From Bacteroidota bacterium (GTDB taxonomy: Bacteria > Bacteroidota > Bacteroidia > Cytophagales > Cyclobacteriaceae): 64,000 nt of DNA. Each line of letters starts with the position of its first letter. The first letter of the stretch is position 1. This document shows positions 1 to 7,822 of this stretch, piece after piece. The stretch is taken from NCBI GenBank assembly GCA_018267135.1, contig JAFDZA010000013.1:1-64000 (forward strand). The letters are read 5' to 3'. The notes under the pieces are model-generated. The model searched no databases and had not been told where the DNA came from. It saw only the letters and a list, made by a program, of their open reading frames with translations. Both the position numbers and the translations under genes were made by a program.

Positions 1-1
1 C

Positions 2-115
2 AAACGTGTAAGCCAAGTAGAAAAAATGATCAATGAAAGACCTGTACGAAAATTTAACTATCTAACCCCAAATGCTGTATTTTTACGAAAACTAAAAGTT
101 GCACTTATTACTTGA
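2..115 (+). CDS. IS30-type transposase, 3' fragment
   Basis: The first 114 bases read as the last 37 codons of a transposase, open at the window edge. The peptide includes INERPVRKFNYLTPNAVF and ends KVALIT, matching the conserved C-terminus of IS30-family DDE transposases (the RPRK..N..TPNEVF block). The stop lies inside a sequence at 98-117 that recurs at 1992-2011 and is probably the element's terminal inverted repeat. The family call is made from memory of the motif. Whether the rest of the element is intact cannot be seen. Confidence 0.75.
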   Translation, partial: KRVSQVEKMINERPVRKFNYLTPNAVFLRKLKVALIT

Positions 116-117
116 AC
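98..117 (+). repeat. Probable right terminal repeat of the IS30-type element
   Basis: This 20-bp sequence contains the transposase stop codon. It is repeated with one mismatch, in the same orientation, at 1992-2011. The exact outer boundary of the element cannot be fixed from one end. Confidence 0.5.
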
Positions 118-135
118 ACAGCATTACACCAATCT

Positions 136-642
136 TTATAGTTTAATCCATCTGAGTCTTAATTTCTGTCCCACGATTTTTTCACGCGCTGTTAAAATTA
201 ATGTGTCTCCTTTGAAGTCGAAGTCGCGTGTTAAAGTTGTCCCCCAATTACCTGGTTCTGTTGCTGTAATTCGGTCGTGTTCAATTGTTTTCCCATTGAT
301 ATTGTAGTTGGCAAAATAAACGAAGTTAGTTTTATAGAATTTTATCAGTTCTTTTAAGTCGTTATCCTGTAAACTGTCAAGATTCTTGTTTGTGTCAAAG
401 TCCTTGTATCCCTTTGGGATTAAGTGCACTCCCATGTGTCCATTGCCGTCATAAAGTATGTACCCATTCCACCCAGCCCATGCTGAAGCATTTGTCCACC
501 TGTTTGCTAAACTGTCAAACGATTCAAATTTGTCAAGCCGCCACATGCCGTCAAATTTGCTGTCGTCTTTTAATGTCTTTGAGTTACACCTGTAAATTGC
601 CACAAGTGTAAGTAGTCCAAGAATCAATTTTACTTCTTTCAT
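136..642 (-). CDS. Lipocalin-like domain protein
   Basis: A 168-residue protein with an N-terminal hydrophobic stretch (about residues 4-17) that looks like a signal sequence. A cysteine at 19 has arginine before it, so it is a poor lipobox. The body has the lipocalin-like pattern GMWRLDKFES near residue 32 and GYILYDGNGHMGVHL near residue 60, as in the small secreted lipocalin-5-type proteins. The ligand is unknown. It stands alone between the IS end and a palindromic spacer, in line with a mobile single-gene unit. Start: ATG at 642, followed by a basic n-region. I am fairly sure of the fold and cannot assign a function. Confidence 0.7.
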   Translation of the reverse strand: MKEVKLILGLLTLVAIYRCNSKTLKDDSKFDGMWRLDKFESFDSLANRWTNASAWAGWNGYILYDGNGHMGVHLIPKGYKDFDTNKNLDSLQDNDLKELIKFYKTNFVYFANYNINGKTIEHDRITATEPGNWGTTLTRDFDFKGDTLILTAREKIVGQKLRLRWIKL

Positions 643-679
643 TTTCTTAGTTGGTTAAACTGTCGGATTGCATTACGCA

Positions 680-813
680 GAACGGTTGGCAAATTGGCAA
701 TGGAGCCGCTTTAAGCACAAATGTTGAATAGGATCACTGCTCTCCAACCTTGCACAAAAGCTCAATAGAAGCACTTCACCGGCTCTATTGCCAATTTGTT
801 TGTTATGGGCAGG
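680..813 (-). repeat. Palindromic spacer repeat, copy A
   Basis: A near-perfect inverted repeat has 19-bp arms at 690-708 and 780-798 with one mismatch and a 71-nt loop. On the minus strand, the 30 bases at 743-772 match 24 of 30 with 3086-3115 in copy C. It lies between the lipocalin-like gene and the BRO-N gene. The long stem with an unpaired centre resembles integron attC sites, but canonical attC boxes are not clear. Confidence 0.65.
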
Positions 814-817
814 TTTT

Positions 818-1678
818 CTATTTGTCTTTCGGTTTTTTGTTTCCAATTTGTTTTTGGTCTTTACCTTTTAATGCTGTCTTTGCGTTTAATGATGTAACCA
901 CTTTTTTTCCTGTTTGAGTTTCCAACGCTTTTCGGGCATCACCTGCGATTTTACCACCTCGTTGAGCCACTTTTGTACTTTCTTCAAAAGTTTCAGGGCT
1001 TTCGGCTTGTGAAATGTCTTTGGTAGAAGCCTCTGCAAGCATATTTAAAATCAGTTCGGTGTTGGTCATATTGTCCCGAAGGTTTTCCTTTTTCAGTCCT
1101 TTAAGAACTTTATATTCTTTGGTTGTTTTACCCGACCACGCTTTTGTAATGATGTCTGTTAAAGTTGCAAATTGTAGCCCCTCTTTTAATCCTCGTTTTT
1201 TCCATTCGTCTGTAAGTTCTTTGCGGATTTCAATACTTTTTAGACGTTGGTTTATCCAATTTTCGGAATATCCTAAATTTAAATATTGCTCTAATGCTCT
1301 GTCAATGGTAATTTCGGGGTCTTGCATTTCATCCAAACGTTCTGATGCTAACTGTGCTAGCCACAATTTAAACGGTTCTGCTTTTGGTGACGGAATAGAT
1401 TGAATGAGCCTAAAAATTTGCTCTGTATCTGCCACATCAGTCAGTCGCATTTTACCATCTAATGAAACCATTTTCAACTGTCCGATTTTTTCGGACAGTT
1501 CACTTCCTTCTTTTTTTAGCTTGATTTTTAAGTCGCTCCAATATTTTCTCGGACGGTCTGTTCCTGTTAATACCTCTATTACATCAATAACCGAAATATA
1601 CCAAAGTTCTCTTTTTTCGTTCCAATGGGTACGGACTTGCTTTTGTTCAAATATTTTTATGACATTTTCTTTACTCAT
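818..1678 (-). CDS. BRO-N domain protein (DinD-like)
   Basis: A 286-residue protein. Residues about 8-110 match the BRO N-terminal domain found in phage antirepressors and DNA-damage-inducible protein D: W...ELWYISVIDVIEVLTG, then RKYWSDLKIKLKKEG, LTDVADTEQIFRLIQSIPS and AEPFKLWLAQLA. The C-terminal third has the characteristic AQRGGKIAGDARKALE block and a lysine-rich tail. BRO-N domains bind DNA, and stand-alone chromosomal copies are usually of phage or mobile origin. No phage genes flank it here. Start: ATG at 1678. Its downstream side abuts palindromic spacer A. Confidence 0.85.
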   Translation of the reverse strand: MSKENVIKIFEQKQVRTHWNEKRELWYISVIDVIEVLTGTDRPRKYWSDLKIKLKKEGSELSEKIGQLKMVSLDGKMRLTDVADTEQIFRLIQSIPSPKAEPFKLWLAQLASERLDEMQDPEITIDRALEQYLNLGYSENWINQRLKSIEIRKELTDEWKKRGLKEGLQFATLTDIITKAWSGKTTKEYKVLKGLKKENLRDNMTNTELILNMLAEASTKDISQAESPETFEESTKVAQRGGKIAGDARKALETQTGKKVVTSLNAKTALKGKDQKQIGNKKPKDK

Positions 1679-1750
1679 TTCATCTATATATAATTCTTTT
1701 TCGAAGATAACAAAAACAAGCTTGAGATTTACTATTCCAAGCCTGTTTCA

Positions 1751-1936
1751 TTAAGCTAAAAATTGCAAACGATTATTACCTTTAGTGCGATAACTCTTGG
1801 ATTTTTTTTCTGGACTCAAGCGGGTTCTGAATTTTTGGGAAAACTTTCTTTGTTCCTCCCGAGCCGACAATTCTGATTGTTCCGTAACCAAGTATTCTTC
1901 CAAATATTCCTTGGTCAACATTGTAAGTGTAAGCAT
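1751..1936 (-). CDS. Small basic ORF, unrecognised
   Basis: A 61-residue ORF, highly charged (Lys/Arg/Glu-rich), 72 nt upstream of the BRO-N gene on the same strand. It has an ATG at 1936 and an in-frame stop just before it. The codon use looks protein-like and no longer ORF covers the stretch, but no domain is recognised. It could be the tail of a gene truncated by whatever left the IS-like end at 1992-2011. Low confidence that it is expressed. Confidence 0.3.
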   Translation of the reverse strand: MLTLTMLTKEYLEEYLVTEQSELSAREEQRKFSQKFRTRLSPEKKSKSYRTKGNNRLQFLA

Positions 1937-1991
1937 CCCTGAAAATAGTACAGTTTAAAAGTAGAAAGGATGAAAACTTTTAAATTGCTGT

Positions 1992-2011
1992 GTTGCACTT
2001 ATTAGTTGAAC
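1992..2011 (+). repeat. Solitary IS30-type end remnant
   Basis: It matches 98-117 at 19 of 20 bases in the same orientation. In the equivalent frame it also encodes VALIS followed by a stop, as the transposase tail encodes VALIT and a stop. No transposase body precedes it: an in-frame stop lies only about ten codons upstream. It looks like the leftover end of a second or deleted element. Confidence 0.5.
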
Positions 2012-2094
2012 TTAGATTTTAATACATTGTAGTAATAGATTAGAACTTTGTACTCCGAAACCCTTCCGAACACAAAATGTCAAACCGATAATTT

Positions 2095-2235
2095 CGGCTT
2101 GACGAATGTCTATCGGCTTTTGTGCTTATCTTCAACAAAATATTTTCAATCAGCAGCAGTTCCGGGCAGGCGGATTTCTATTTCCCCACCTGCACAAAGC
2201 TCTGTTCGTTGGTAACAATTTTATAACGACCGTCT
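2095..2235 (+). repeat. Palindromic spacer repeat, copy B (eroded)
   Basis: This copy makes up most of the 332-base gap between the small ORF and the CPBP gene. The segment 2107-2136 matches copy A's core words (TCTAT..G, CTTTTGTGC, then a TTC/TTG run) with one gap. The flanking arms are poorly conserved. It is the weakest of the four copies. Apart from the IS end remnant, nothing else was seen in the gap. Confidence 0.4.
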
Positions 2236-2268
2236 AAACTGACAAGTAACGTTTGACAAATATTAAGA

Positions 2269-3012
2269 ATGGACAAAGAATTAAAACCGTTCTGGAGCAG
2301 GCCTTTTGGCTTTAATAAGAAATTTGGGCTTTTCTTAATTCTCATTGTCTGTATTCCTCGATTTATATTGGTTCTAAATGCAAACTCTTCGGGAAGTTAT
2401 GGTTCTATTGGACTAATTATGACAATTTCTGCAATCGCACCATTTCTATTTTTAACAAAATACGGGCGGACAGAGATTGGAATAACTAAACCTAAAAATT
2501 TCAAATGGTTATTTTACGCCTTCATTTTCGGGCTTGTTGCTAGTATTATCCTTTACATTGTTGGTCAGTTCCTTTATGGTACTTCTTATGAAAATTGGTA
2601 TCAGTATGTTGGGAAGTCATATAAAATTCCTGCAACAATAACCCAAGCTGACAAAAATATAATGTTTTCGATTATGGCAATTACAGGTATGACTTTTAGC
2701 CCAATTGGAGAAGAACTGTTTTTTAGAGGTATAGTTCATTCTAGTTTTGCAAAATCTATTGGTGAAAAGAAAGCATCAATTGTCGACAGTTCAGCGTTTG
2801 CACTGACTCATATTTCACATTTTGGTTTGGTTTTCATCAATAATAAGTGGGACTATTTCATCATTCCGACAATACTTTGGGTAACAAGTATGTTTTTAGT
2901 TAGTTTGTTATTTTTTCATTTCAGAAAAAGATCAAGCTCAATTTTAGGAGCAATAATTTGCCACTCTGCATTTAACTTAGGAATGATATTTTGTATATTT
3001 TATTTACTTTGA
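2269..3012 (+). CDS. CPBP-family intramembrane metalloprotease
   Basis: A 247-residue multi-pass membrane protein with the CPBP (Rce1/Abi-like) glutamic protease signature. The EExxxR motif sits in SPIGEELFFRGI (Glu148, Glu149, Arg153) and the FxxxH motif in SSAFALTHISHFG (Phe177, His181). About six hydrophobic segments are visible. Bacterial members process peptides or give self-immunity to bacteriocins; no such partner gene is adjacent. The gene stands alone between spacer copies B and C. Start: ATG at 2269. The family is secure and the substrate is unknown. Confidence 0.88.
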   Translation: MDKELKPFWSRPFGFNKKFGLFLILIVCIPRFILVLNANSSGSYGSIGLIMTISAIAPFLFLTKYGRTEIGITKPKNFKWLFYAFIFGLVASIILYIVGQFLYGTSYENWYQYVGKSYKIPATITQADKNIMFSIMAITGMTFSPIGEELFFRGIVHSSFAKSIGEKKASIVDSSAFALTHISHFGLVFINNKWDYFIIPTILWVTSMFLVSLLFFHFRKRSSSILGAIICHSAFNLGMIFCIFYLL

Positions 3013-3048
3013 CATAGTAAAGTTTGAATGTCAAACGGACAAACAAAA

Positions 3049-3199
3049 CTGCCACCAACATGGTATAGCCAAGCGGGGCTGAATGGCTTCGATTGGACAT
3101 TTGTGCAAGGTTCAACATCAGTAATTCTATTGAACTTTTGTGCTAAAAAAACTCCGACTGTGGCAATACCCAAACCGTTGGTAGTAATGTTACACCGAC
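3049..3199 (+). repeat. Palindromic spacer repeat, copy C
   Basis: Imperfect inverted arms at the two ends (ACCAAC...GGTAT..GCCA on the left, its approximate complement before 3190) surround an inner inverted pair, TTCAA/TTGAA. The segment 3086-3106 matches copy D (4105-4125) at 18 of 21 bases, and 3086-3115 matches copy A in reverse at 24 of 30. It lies between two convergent genes. Small ORFs read through it on both strands and are not credible as genes. Confidence 0.6.
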
Positions 3200-3210
3200 A
3201 CGTGAAAATA

Positions 3211-3241
3211 AAATAGTGAGCCATTTTCCAGCTCACTATTT
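3211..3241. terminator. Bidirectional terminator
   Basis: A perfect 11-bp stem (3211-3221 with 3231-3241) and a 9-nt loop. A U-rich tract follows on the minus strand, where it would end the NAD(P)-binding gene that stops at 3248. On the plus strand the tract is weaker. Confidence 0.7.
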
Positions 3242-3247
3242 ATCAAT

Positions 3248-3892
3248 TTAGACATTTGCAATAAAGGGTGATTTTCTAACAAACTTATCTGCAAACAGTT
3301 GTTCAATTAGAAAATTTGCCAAATCTGTTGCACTTATTTTATCACCAAGACAGTCCTCTAAACTGACCATTATTTCACCGGTTTCATCAGTTTGTTCAAT
3401 TAAAGGAAGTCTTACCAAGGTCCAGTCAACATTACTGTTCGACAAAATATCAAATTCAGACTGTTTATTAGCTGTTGAAATTGGATATTTTTGTTTCATC
3501 CAATCTGTTGCATAAAGCGTTTTAGGGCTTTTATTATCCAATGGAGTATCAACATTCAATCCTGTAGTTACAATATAACGCAGAACATTCTGCTCTATCA
3601 TAGCTTGAATAACATTGGTAGTTGCTTTACTGAAAATTGTCGGTTCGCTTGCGGGAATACCCAAACCTAATGTGCTAATTACAGCTTGACAATCTTTAAT
3701 TAAAACATTGACATTGCTATAATTTGCAACATCTCCTTTAACGACTTCAACAAGCGAATCTTTGATTTTAAAATTATCAGGATTTCTGATAAGAATTTTT
3801 AACTGAAACCCTTGTTCTAACAACTTCTTGACAAGAAATTTTCCCGATTTGCCAGTACCGCCAATTACAGCGATTTTTATTTTACTGTTCAT
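3248..3892 (-). CDS. NAD(P)-binding Rossmann protein (NmrA/SDR-like)
   Basis: A 214-residue atypical short-chain dehydrogenase-like protein. The dinucleotide-binding motif IAVIGGTGKSGKFLV (GxxGxxG) is at residues about 7-21, with an acidic GDV turn near residue 53. The C-terminal part has DWTLVRLPL and ISATDLANFLIEQL, typical of the NAD(P)H-binding PF13460 family of flavin-reductase-like and NmrA-like proteins. No catalytic YxxxK is evident, so it may be a redox sensor and not an enzyme. It is a single-gene unit between spacers C and D. Start: ATG at 3892. Confidence 0.85.
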   Translation of the reverse strand: MNSKIKIAVIGGTGKSGKFLVKKLLEQGFQLKILIRNPDNFKIKDSLVEVVKGDVANYSNVNVLIKDCQAVISTLGLGIPASEPTIFSKATTNVIQAMIEQNVLRYIVTTGLNVDTPLDNKSPKTLYATDWMKQKYPISTANKQSEFDILSNSNVDWTLVRLPLIEQTDETGEIMVSLEDCLGDKISATDLANFLIEQLFADKFVRKSPFIANV

Positions 3893-4068
3893 ATTTGTTC
3901 TTTATAAAATTTGAAATTAGAATTGTTCTTCCATTTGTCAGACAGACAAAACGAATCCACAAAAACCATTGGGCTTTTGCAAAAAAGAAAATCAATATTT
4001 TATAAAGAGATTTTAATGGTACAAAACTATAGAATAACTCTATAAACATACAAGCAAAAAAAACACTA

Positions 4069-4200
4069 CTGCCAACAACGGTTTGGCGTAATGGAGGCAG
4101 GCGTGCTTCGAATGCACATTTGTACTAAATTTGAACTGTGCGTTTCGTATCAGGTGTAGTGCTGAAAAGCCCTCACTACATCAGGCCGCAACCCGAAATT
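4069..4200 (+). repeat. Palindromic spacer repeat, copy D (truncated)
   Basis: The left arm (CTGCCAACAACGGTTTGGCG at 4069-4088) and core (4105-4125, 18 of 21 with copy C) are clear, but the matching right arm is missing or degraded. A separate perfect 7-bp hairpin, 4155-4161 with 4174-4180, lies just beyond the YdeI stop. With its AT-rich flank this is all I see in the 310-base gap 3893-4202. Confidence 0.5.
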
Positions 4201-4202
4201 AT

Positions 4203-4781
4203 TTAATGAAATTTCTCCCCCCGGGCAAGCATTTCTATAATTTCTTTCATACGCTGGTTTCTTGTCGCTTGTTTTTTTGCGGTCTGAAGGCGAAATCCTA
4301 TAGAGAAAAGATTGGTCTTGTTGAGGCTTCTAAAAATTTCTTCAGCATTTTTGTTTTTGCTAAGTTCTTTTAGAAAGTCTTCGGGTATAGTCATTTTGCT
4401 TGGAGAATCGTATGCCTTTTCCCATCTGCCATCAGCTTTGGCTTTTTCAACAGCTTTTAACCCGGCAGGTCTCATTCTGCCTTCATTGATTAATCTTTCA
4501 ACATGTCCCGTATTTATTTTAGACCAACTACTCTTTGCGCTTCGGGGGCAAAACTTTTGCAGCCAGGCTTGTTCGTCATGTGTCTGCTTTTGACTGTCAA
4601 TCCACCCGTAGCAAAGTGCTACATCAAGTGCTTCTGCATAGCTGATCGTTTTTTTTTCGGAATCTTTCTTAAATATTTTAAGCCAGAGTCCATTTGAGTT
4701 AGCATGATTCTTTATAAGCCAAGTTTCAAATGTCTTGGCTGTTTTAAATTCTATTATTGGTTCTGTATTTAATTTAGACAT
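4203..4781 (-). CDS. YdeI/OmpD-associated family protein
   Basis: A 192-residue protein of the bacteriocin-protection YdeI/OmdA type. The N-terminal domain has FETWLIKNHANSNGLWLKIF and the family hallmark YAEALDVALCYGWIDSQ (residues about 48-64), followed by FCPRSAKSSWSKIN. The C-terminal part (PEDFLKELSKNKNAEEIF, ending RMKEIIEMLARGEKF) is the usual helical OmdA domain. E. coli YdeI is linked to polymyxin tolerance through OmpD, but most family members are uncharacterised. It is the last unit of the cassette-like block. Start: ATG at 4781. Family call strong, role unknown. Confidence 0.88.
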   Translation of the reverse strand: MSKLNTEPIIEFKTAKTFETWLIKNHANSNGLWLKIFKKDSEKKTISYAEALDVALCYGWIDSQKQTHDEQAWLQKFCPRSAKSSWSKINTGHVERLINEGRMRPAGLKAVEKAKADGRWEKAYDSPSKMTIPEDFLKELSKNKNAEEIFRSLNKTNLFSIGFRLQTAKKQATRNQRMKEIIEMLARGEKFH

Positions 4782-4903
4782 ATAACTGTGGCTTTTTTCG
4801 CGCTACCGGCTTCCGTAAGCTCAGTTATCAAAGGTATTTCTGTCATTATTAGAATTTGGCTTCCCCACAACATGATGTGTACAGACTGTTCTGCTCTTAC
4901 TTA

Positions 4904-5251
4904 TTAGCCCCAAAAACAACCGTGTTTATCTTCTTCCACCAGGCGAACAAACTCGGCCACTGTTTTTACGGTTGGCTTGGGTGTATAGCTGTACCATTTT
5001 AAGTTTGACCGCATCCAAAAAACTTTCCAGAGATTCTTGGTCTTCACAAAAGTAGTTTTGGCTATTTCGTATTCACAAATTATTTCCGGGTTTTTCCACT
5101 GTGGCCTAATCTCAAATATAAATATGTTTTGGCCATCAATTCTATAACCTATATCTAACTGGGGTTTTATATGCTCGGGAGGTCTTACTCTGCTCAGGAA
5201 ATTTTCCATCACTTCAATTACTTCTACTACTTGCAATGTATCGATTGCCAT
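4904..5251 (-). CDS. DUF3024 family protein
   Basis: A 115-residue cytoplasmic protein matching DUF3024: early RVRPPEHIKPQLDIGYRI, then IFEIRPQW, ICEYEIAKTTFVKTKNLWKVFWMRS, and a C-terminal LVEEDKHGCFWG. The family is uncharacterised. It starts 19 nt after the symporter gene ends, on the same strand, so the two are probably cotranscribed. Start: ATG at 5251. Confidence 0.8.
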   Translation of the reverse strand: MAIDTLQVVEVIEVMENFLSRVRPPEHIKPQLDIGYRIDGQNIFIFEIRPQWKNPEIICEYEIAKTTFVKTKNLWKVFWMRSNLKWYSYTPKPTVKTVAEFVRLVEEDKHGCFWG

Positions 5252-5270
5252 CGCTATCTATTATCTTCGG

Positions 5271-6623
5271 TCAGTCTTTATATTCGCCCTCCCACTTAGC
5301 CACTACCACAGTAGCTAAGCAATTACCGAGTACGTTTGTTCCGGTTCGGGCCATGTCCATAATGGCATCTATACCCAATACTACAAATGCATGGTGCGGG
5401 TCTATGCCCATATCTCCGATCGTGGCTACAAGAATTAAAAATGTAGCTCCTCGTACACCCGCTACTCCTTTGCTGGAGAGCATTAATATGAAAACTATCT
5501 TTATCTGCTCGGCCAACGAAAGGTCAATGCCTGCTACTTGTGCTACAAATACCGAAGCCAGCGAAAGGTAAAGGGTGCTGCCGTCCAGATTAAAACTATA
5601 CCCCGTAGGCAATACAAACGAAACTACTTTTTGAGGGATGCCCATGCGTTCTAAATTCTCCATTGCTTTTGGCAAAGCAGCTTCGCTGGTGGCGGTAGAA
5701 AAAGCGATGGTTACTGGTTCGGCAACAGCCTGAATAAATTTTTTAAAATTAAGTTTGATGATCAGCCCGATCGGCACAAAAACAAACAAAATAAAAACAG
5801 CCAGTGCCACATACAGTGTGGCCACCAACATGGCCAGGTTTTTCAGTACATCAAAACCAAAAGATGCAATAGAATAAGCCAGCGCACCCAGCACTGCCAG
5901 CGGGGCAAAATACATCACTATGTCGGTAAATTTAAACATCACTTCAGAAAGGCTCTCAGCAAAGCGCAACATAGGTTCTCTTTTTTCTTTGCTTACCATG
6001 GCCAATGCAATCGCAAACAATATACTGAACACTACAACTTGCAGCACTTGCCCCTCGGCAATGGCTTTGGCTATGTTTTCAGGGAAAACATCGAGCACGG
6101 CATTGTGTGGTTGCTTTTGTGCCAACATTTTTTCTGCTCGCTGTTCCTGTGTTTGTTGAATATTGATTACCGCACCCTCTCCGGCTTTAGAAATATTAAT
6201 GGCGGCCAGCCCAATAAAAAGAGCAATCGTTGTTACTACTTCAAAATAGAGAATAGCCTTCAGCCCCATGCGCCCCACTTGCTTTAGGTTAGAGTGGGCA
6301 GCAATACCTACTACCAGAGTAGAAAAAATTAACGGAGCAATAATGGTTTTAATCAGTCGTAAAAAAATATTGCTCAGGGTGTTGAGATACAGAGCAACCT
6401 GTGGAAATGAAAAGCCAATTTCGCAACCAAGAAACATACTTACCACGATCCAGCCGGTAAGCGTTCGATGCCGGTAGGCCCAGTAAATCATGGCCAGCCA
6501 TACCAGCCAGCGTGTGGCGGTAAGCACAACCGGGCTAACCGAAACAGTATAATGATCTACTACGCTGAGCAGCAGTGCCACCGAGGCAGTAATAAATACA
6601 AGCAAACCTGGTTTTATTTTCAC
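5271..6623 (-). CDS. Dicarboxylate/amino acid:cation symporter (DAACS family)
   Basis: A 450-residue inner-membrane transporter of the GltP/DctA (SDF) family. It imports acidic amino acids or C4-dicarboxylates with Na+ or H+. Family landmarks are TSEAALP (302-308), the HP2 signature GYSFNLDGSTLYLSLASVF (about 331-349) and MDMARTGTNVLGN (422-434), which includes the Asp and Arg-Thr that bind cation and substrate. The first 55 residues add one or two hydrophobic segments. The only in-frame start after the upstream stop is a GTG at 6623. It probably forms an operon with the DUF3024 gene. Confidence 0.93.
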   Translation of the reverse strand: MKIKPGLLVFITASVALLLSVVDHYTVSVSPVVLTATRWLVWLAMIYWAYRHRTLTGWIVVSMFLGCEIGFSFPQVALYLNTLSNIFLRLIKTIIAPLIFSTLVVGIAAHSNLKQVGRMGLKAILYFEVVTTIALFIGLAAINISKAGEGAVINIQQTQEQRAEKMLAQKQPHNAVLDVFPENIAKAIAEGQVLQVVVFSILFAIALAMVSKEKREPMLRFAESLSEVMFKFTDIVMYFAPLAVLGALAYSIASFGFDVLKNLAMLVATLYVALAVFILFVFVPIGLIIKLNFKKFIQAVAEPVTIAFSTATSEAALPKAMENLERMGIPQKVVSFVLPTGYSFNLDGSTLYLSLASVFVAQVAGIDLSLAEQIKIVFILMLSSKGVAGVRGATFLILVATIGDMGIDPHHAFVVLGIDAIMDMARTGTNVLGNCLATVVVAKWEGEYKD

Positions 6624-6693
6624 GCCAATATTTTTTTAGAAAGTTACAACCTACAATCTTAAATCTTGCCAGTCTAATCTAAAATCTAAACGG

Positions 6694-6722
6694 ATTGTAT
6701 GAACTAATTTCCTTTACCTTTG
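6694..6722 (+). promoter_or_regulatory. Bacteroidota-type promoter for the Nfu gene
   Basis: ATTG at 6694-6697 (near TTTG) and TACCTTTG at 6715-6722 (perfect TAnnTTTG), with 17 bases between them, fit the -33/-7 consensus of the Bacteroidota primary sigma factor. The start codon follows 26 nt downstream. Confidence 0.6.
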
Positions 6723-6748
6723 TTGCAAGATAAAATGATTGACCGATT

Positions 6749-7324
6749 ATGTTGAAAACTACCCCTAAAAACATTCATTTATACCTCGAAAGTAACCCCA
6801 ACCCCAATTCGTTGAAATTTGTGGTAAACGAAATGCTGGTGCCCGATGGAATGAGTTTTGATTTCCCCAGCCCAGCCGATGCCGAGGAAGCACCCTTGGC
6901 ACAGGAGCTATTTATGTACCCGTTTGTAGACCGGGTATTTTATATGAGCAATTTTGTTACTGTTACTAAAAAAGAAGAGGTGGAATGGATTGAAGTTCAG
7001 GATACCCTAAAAAAACATATCAAAGAATTTTTAGAATCCGGAAAATTGATTCTTGATAAGAAAACGATCGAAGCACCCGCGCAAGATGAAACCGAAACCA
7101 TCAAAAAAATAAAAACCATTCTGGATGAATACATTAAGCCAGCCGTAGAGCAAGATGGCGGAGCTATTACCTTTCACTCGTACGAAGGTAAAAAAGTACG
7201 CGTAACCTTGCAGGGTTCTTGCAGTGGCTGCCCCTCTTCTACTATTACCCTGAAAGCCGGCATCGAAAATCTCTTTAAAAAAATGATGCCTCAGGAAGTG
7301 GAAGAAGTGGAAGCTATGAGTTGA
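6749..7324 (+). CDS. Nfu-type Fe-S cluster scaffold/carrier
   Basis: A 191-residue two-domain protein. Residues about 8-95 are the Nfu N-terminal domain (LYLESNPNPNSLKFVVNEML, then SPLA-like packing and VDRVFYMSNFVTVTK). Residues about 115-185 are the NifU C-terminal domain, with PAVEQDGGAITF and the cluster-binding CxxC in GSCSGCPSS (Cys158, Cys161). Nfu proteins hand Fe-S clusters to target enzymes in the cytoplasm. The length and domain order match standard bacterial Nfu. It is monocistronic or leads a short operon with the next gene, 70 nt on. Confidence 0.92.
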   Translation: MLKTTPKNIHLYLESNPNPNSLKFVVNEMLVPDGMSFDFPSPADAEEAPLAQELFMYPFVDRVFYMSNFVTVTKKEEVEWIEVQDTLKKHIKEFLESGKLILDKKTIEAPAQDETETIKKIKTILDEYIKPAVEQDGGAITFHSYEGKKVRVTLQGSCSGCPSSTITLKAGIENLFKKMMPQEVEEVEAMS

Positions 7325-7394
7325 TACTTTCTTTTTCGTTTTTATAAGTCTGCCGAATCCTGTATATTTAAGAAGCCATCTTCTTAACCCGCCT

Positions 7395-7814
7395 ATGATC
7401 GTTCTGGAGAATGAATACATAGTTTGCGAACTTGATTCGTCTGTACCGGTGCTCAAACACAAATGGAAAGAGCCTGTGCCGGGCGATATCTTCCGTAAAT
7501 ACCTGATTGAGATATTAGAAAAATACCGGAGTCTGCAAAAAGAATATCCAAAGTTGGCCTGGCTGGCCGATACCCGTTTTCTGGGTGAGGTAGATAAAGA
7601 AACCGAACAGTGGTTTACCGAAGTGTGGGATGATCTGCTCTTCAATCAAGCTCATGTAAAATACCATGCCGTTATTTTAGGTGAAGATCTGTTTGCCGAA
7701 TACCCGATGGAAAAATTTAAAATGGATGCCGAAGTAAAGTTTAAAAAAAACGGAGTGCAGCTCGGTCTCTTTTCCGATGAAGAAGAAGCTTACGACTGGG
7801 TGCGCACCCGGTAA
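7395..7814 (+). CDS. Conserved hypothetical, possibly SpoIIAA/STAS-like
   Basis: A 139-residue soluble protein without signal or membrane segments. The alternating strand/helix pattern, with a central LAWLADTRFLGEVDKETEQWF and a terminal DEEEAYDWVRTR, recalls the SpoIIAA/STAS-like hypotheticals common in Bacteroidota, but no catalytic motif is visible and the assignment is weak. It ends 8 nt before the large secreted protein gene begins. Start: ATG at 7395. Confidence 0.65.
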   Translation: MIVLENEYIVCELDSSVPVLKHKWKEPVPGDIFRKYLIEILEKYRSLQKEYPKLAWLADTRFLGEVDKETEQWFTEVWDDLLFNQAHVKYHAVILGEDLFAEYPMEKFKMDAEVKFKKNGVQLGLFSDEEEAYDWVRTR

Positions 7815-7822
7815 ATTAAGGT

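Noticed and set aside
818..1678. Prophage suggested by the BRO-N gene
   Set aside because: No phage structural, integrase or lysis genes are nearby, and BRO-N genes also occur as isolated chromosomal copies.
3000..3236. Short ORFs on both strands between the CPBP and NAD(P)-binding genes
   Set aside because: They cover palindromic spacer C and the terminator, so the open frames follow from the repeat and not from a gene.
1..4900. Active integron with integrase
   Set aside because: No tyrosine recombinase of any kind is encoded in the window and canonical attC boxes are not clear. Only the cassette-like layout is reported.
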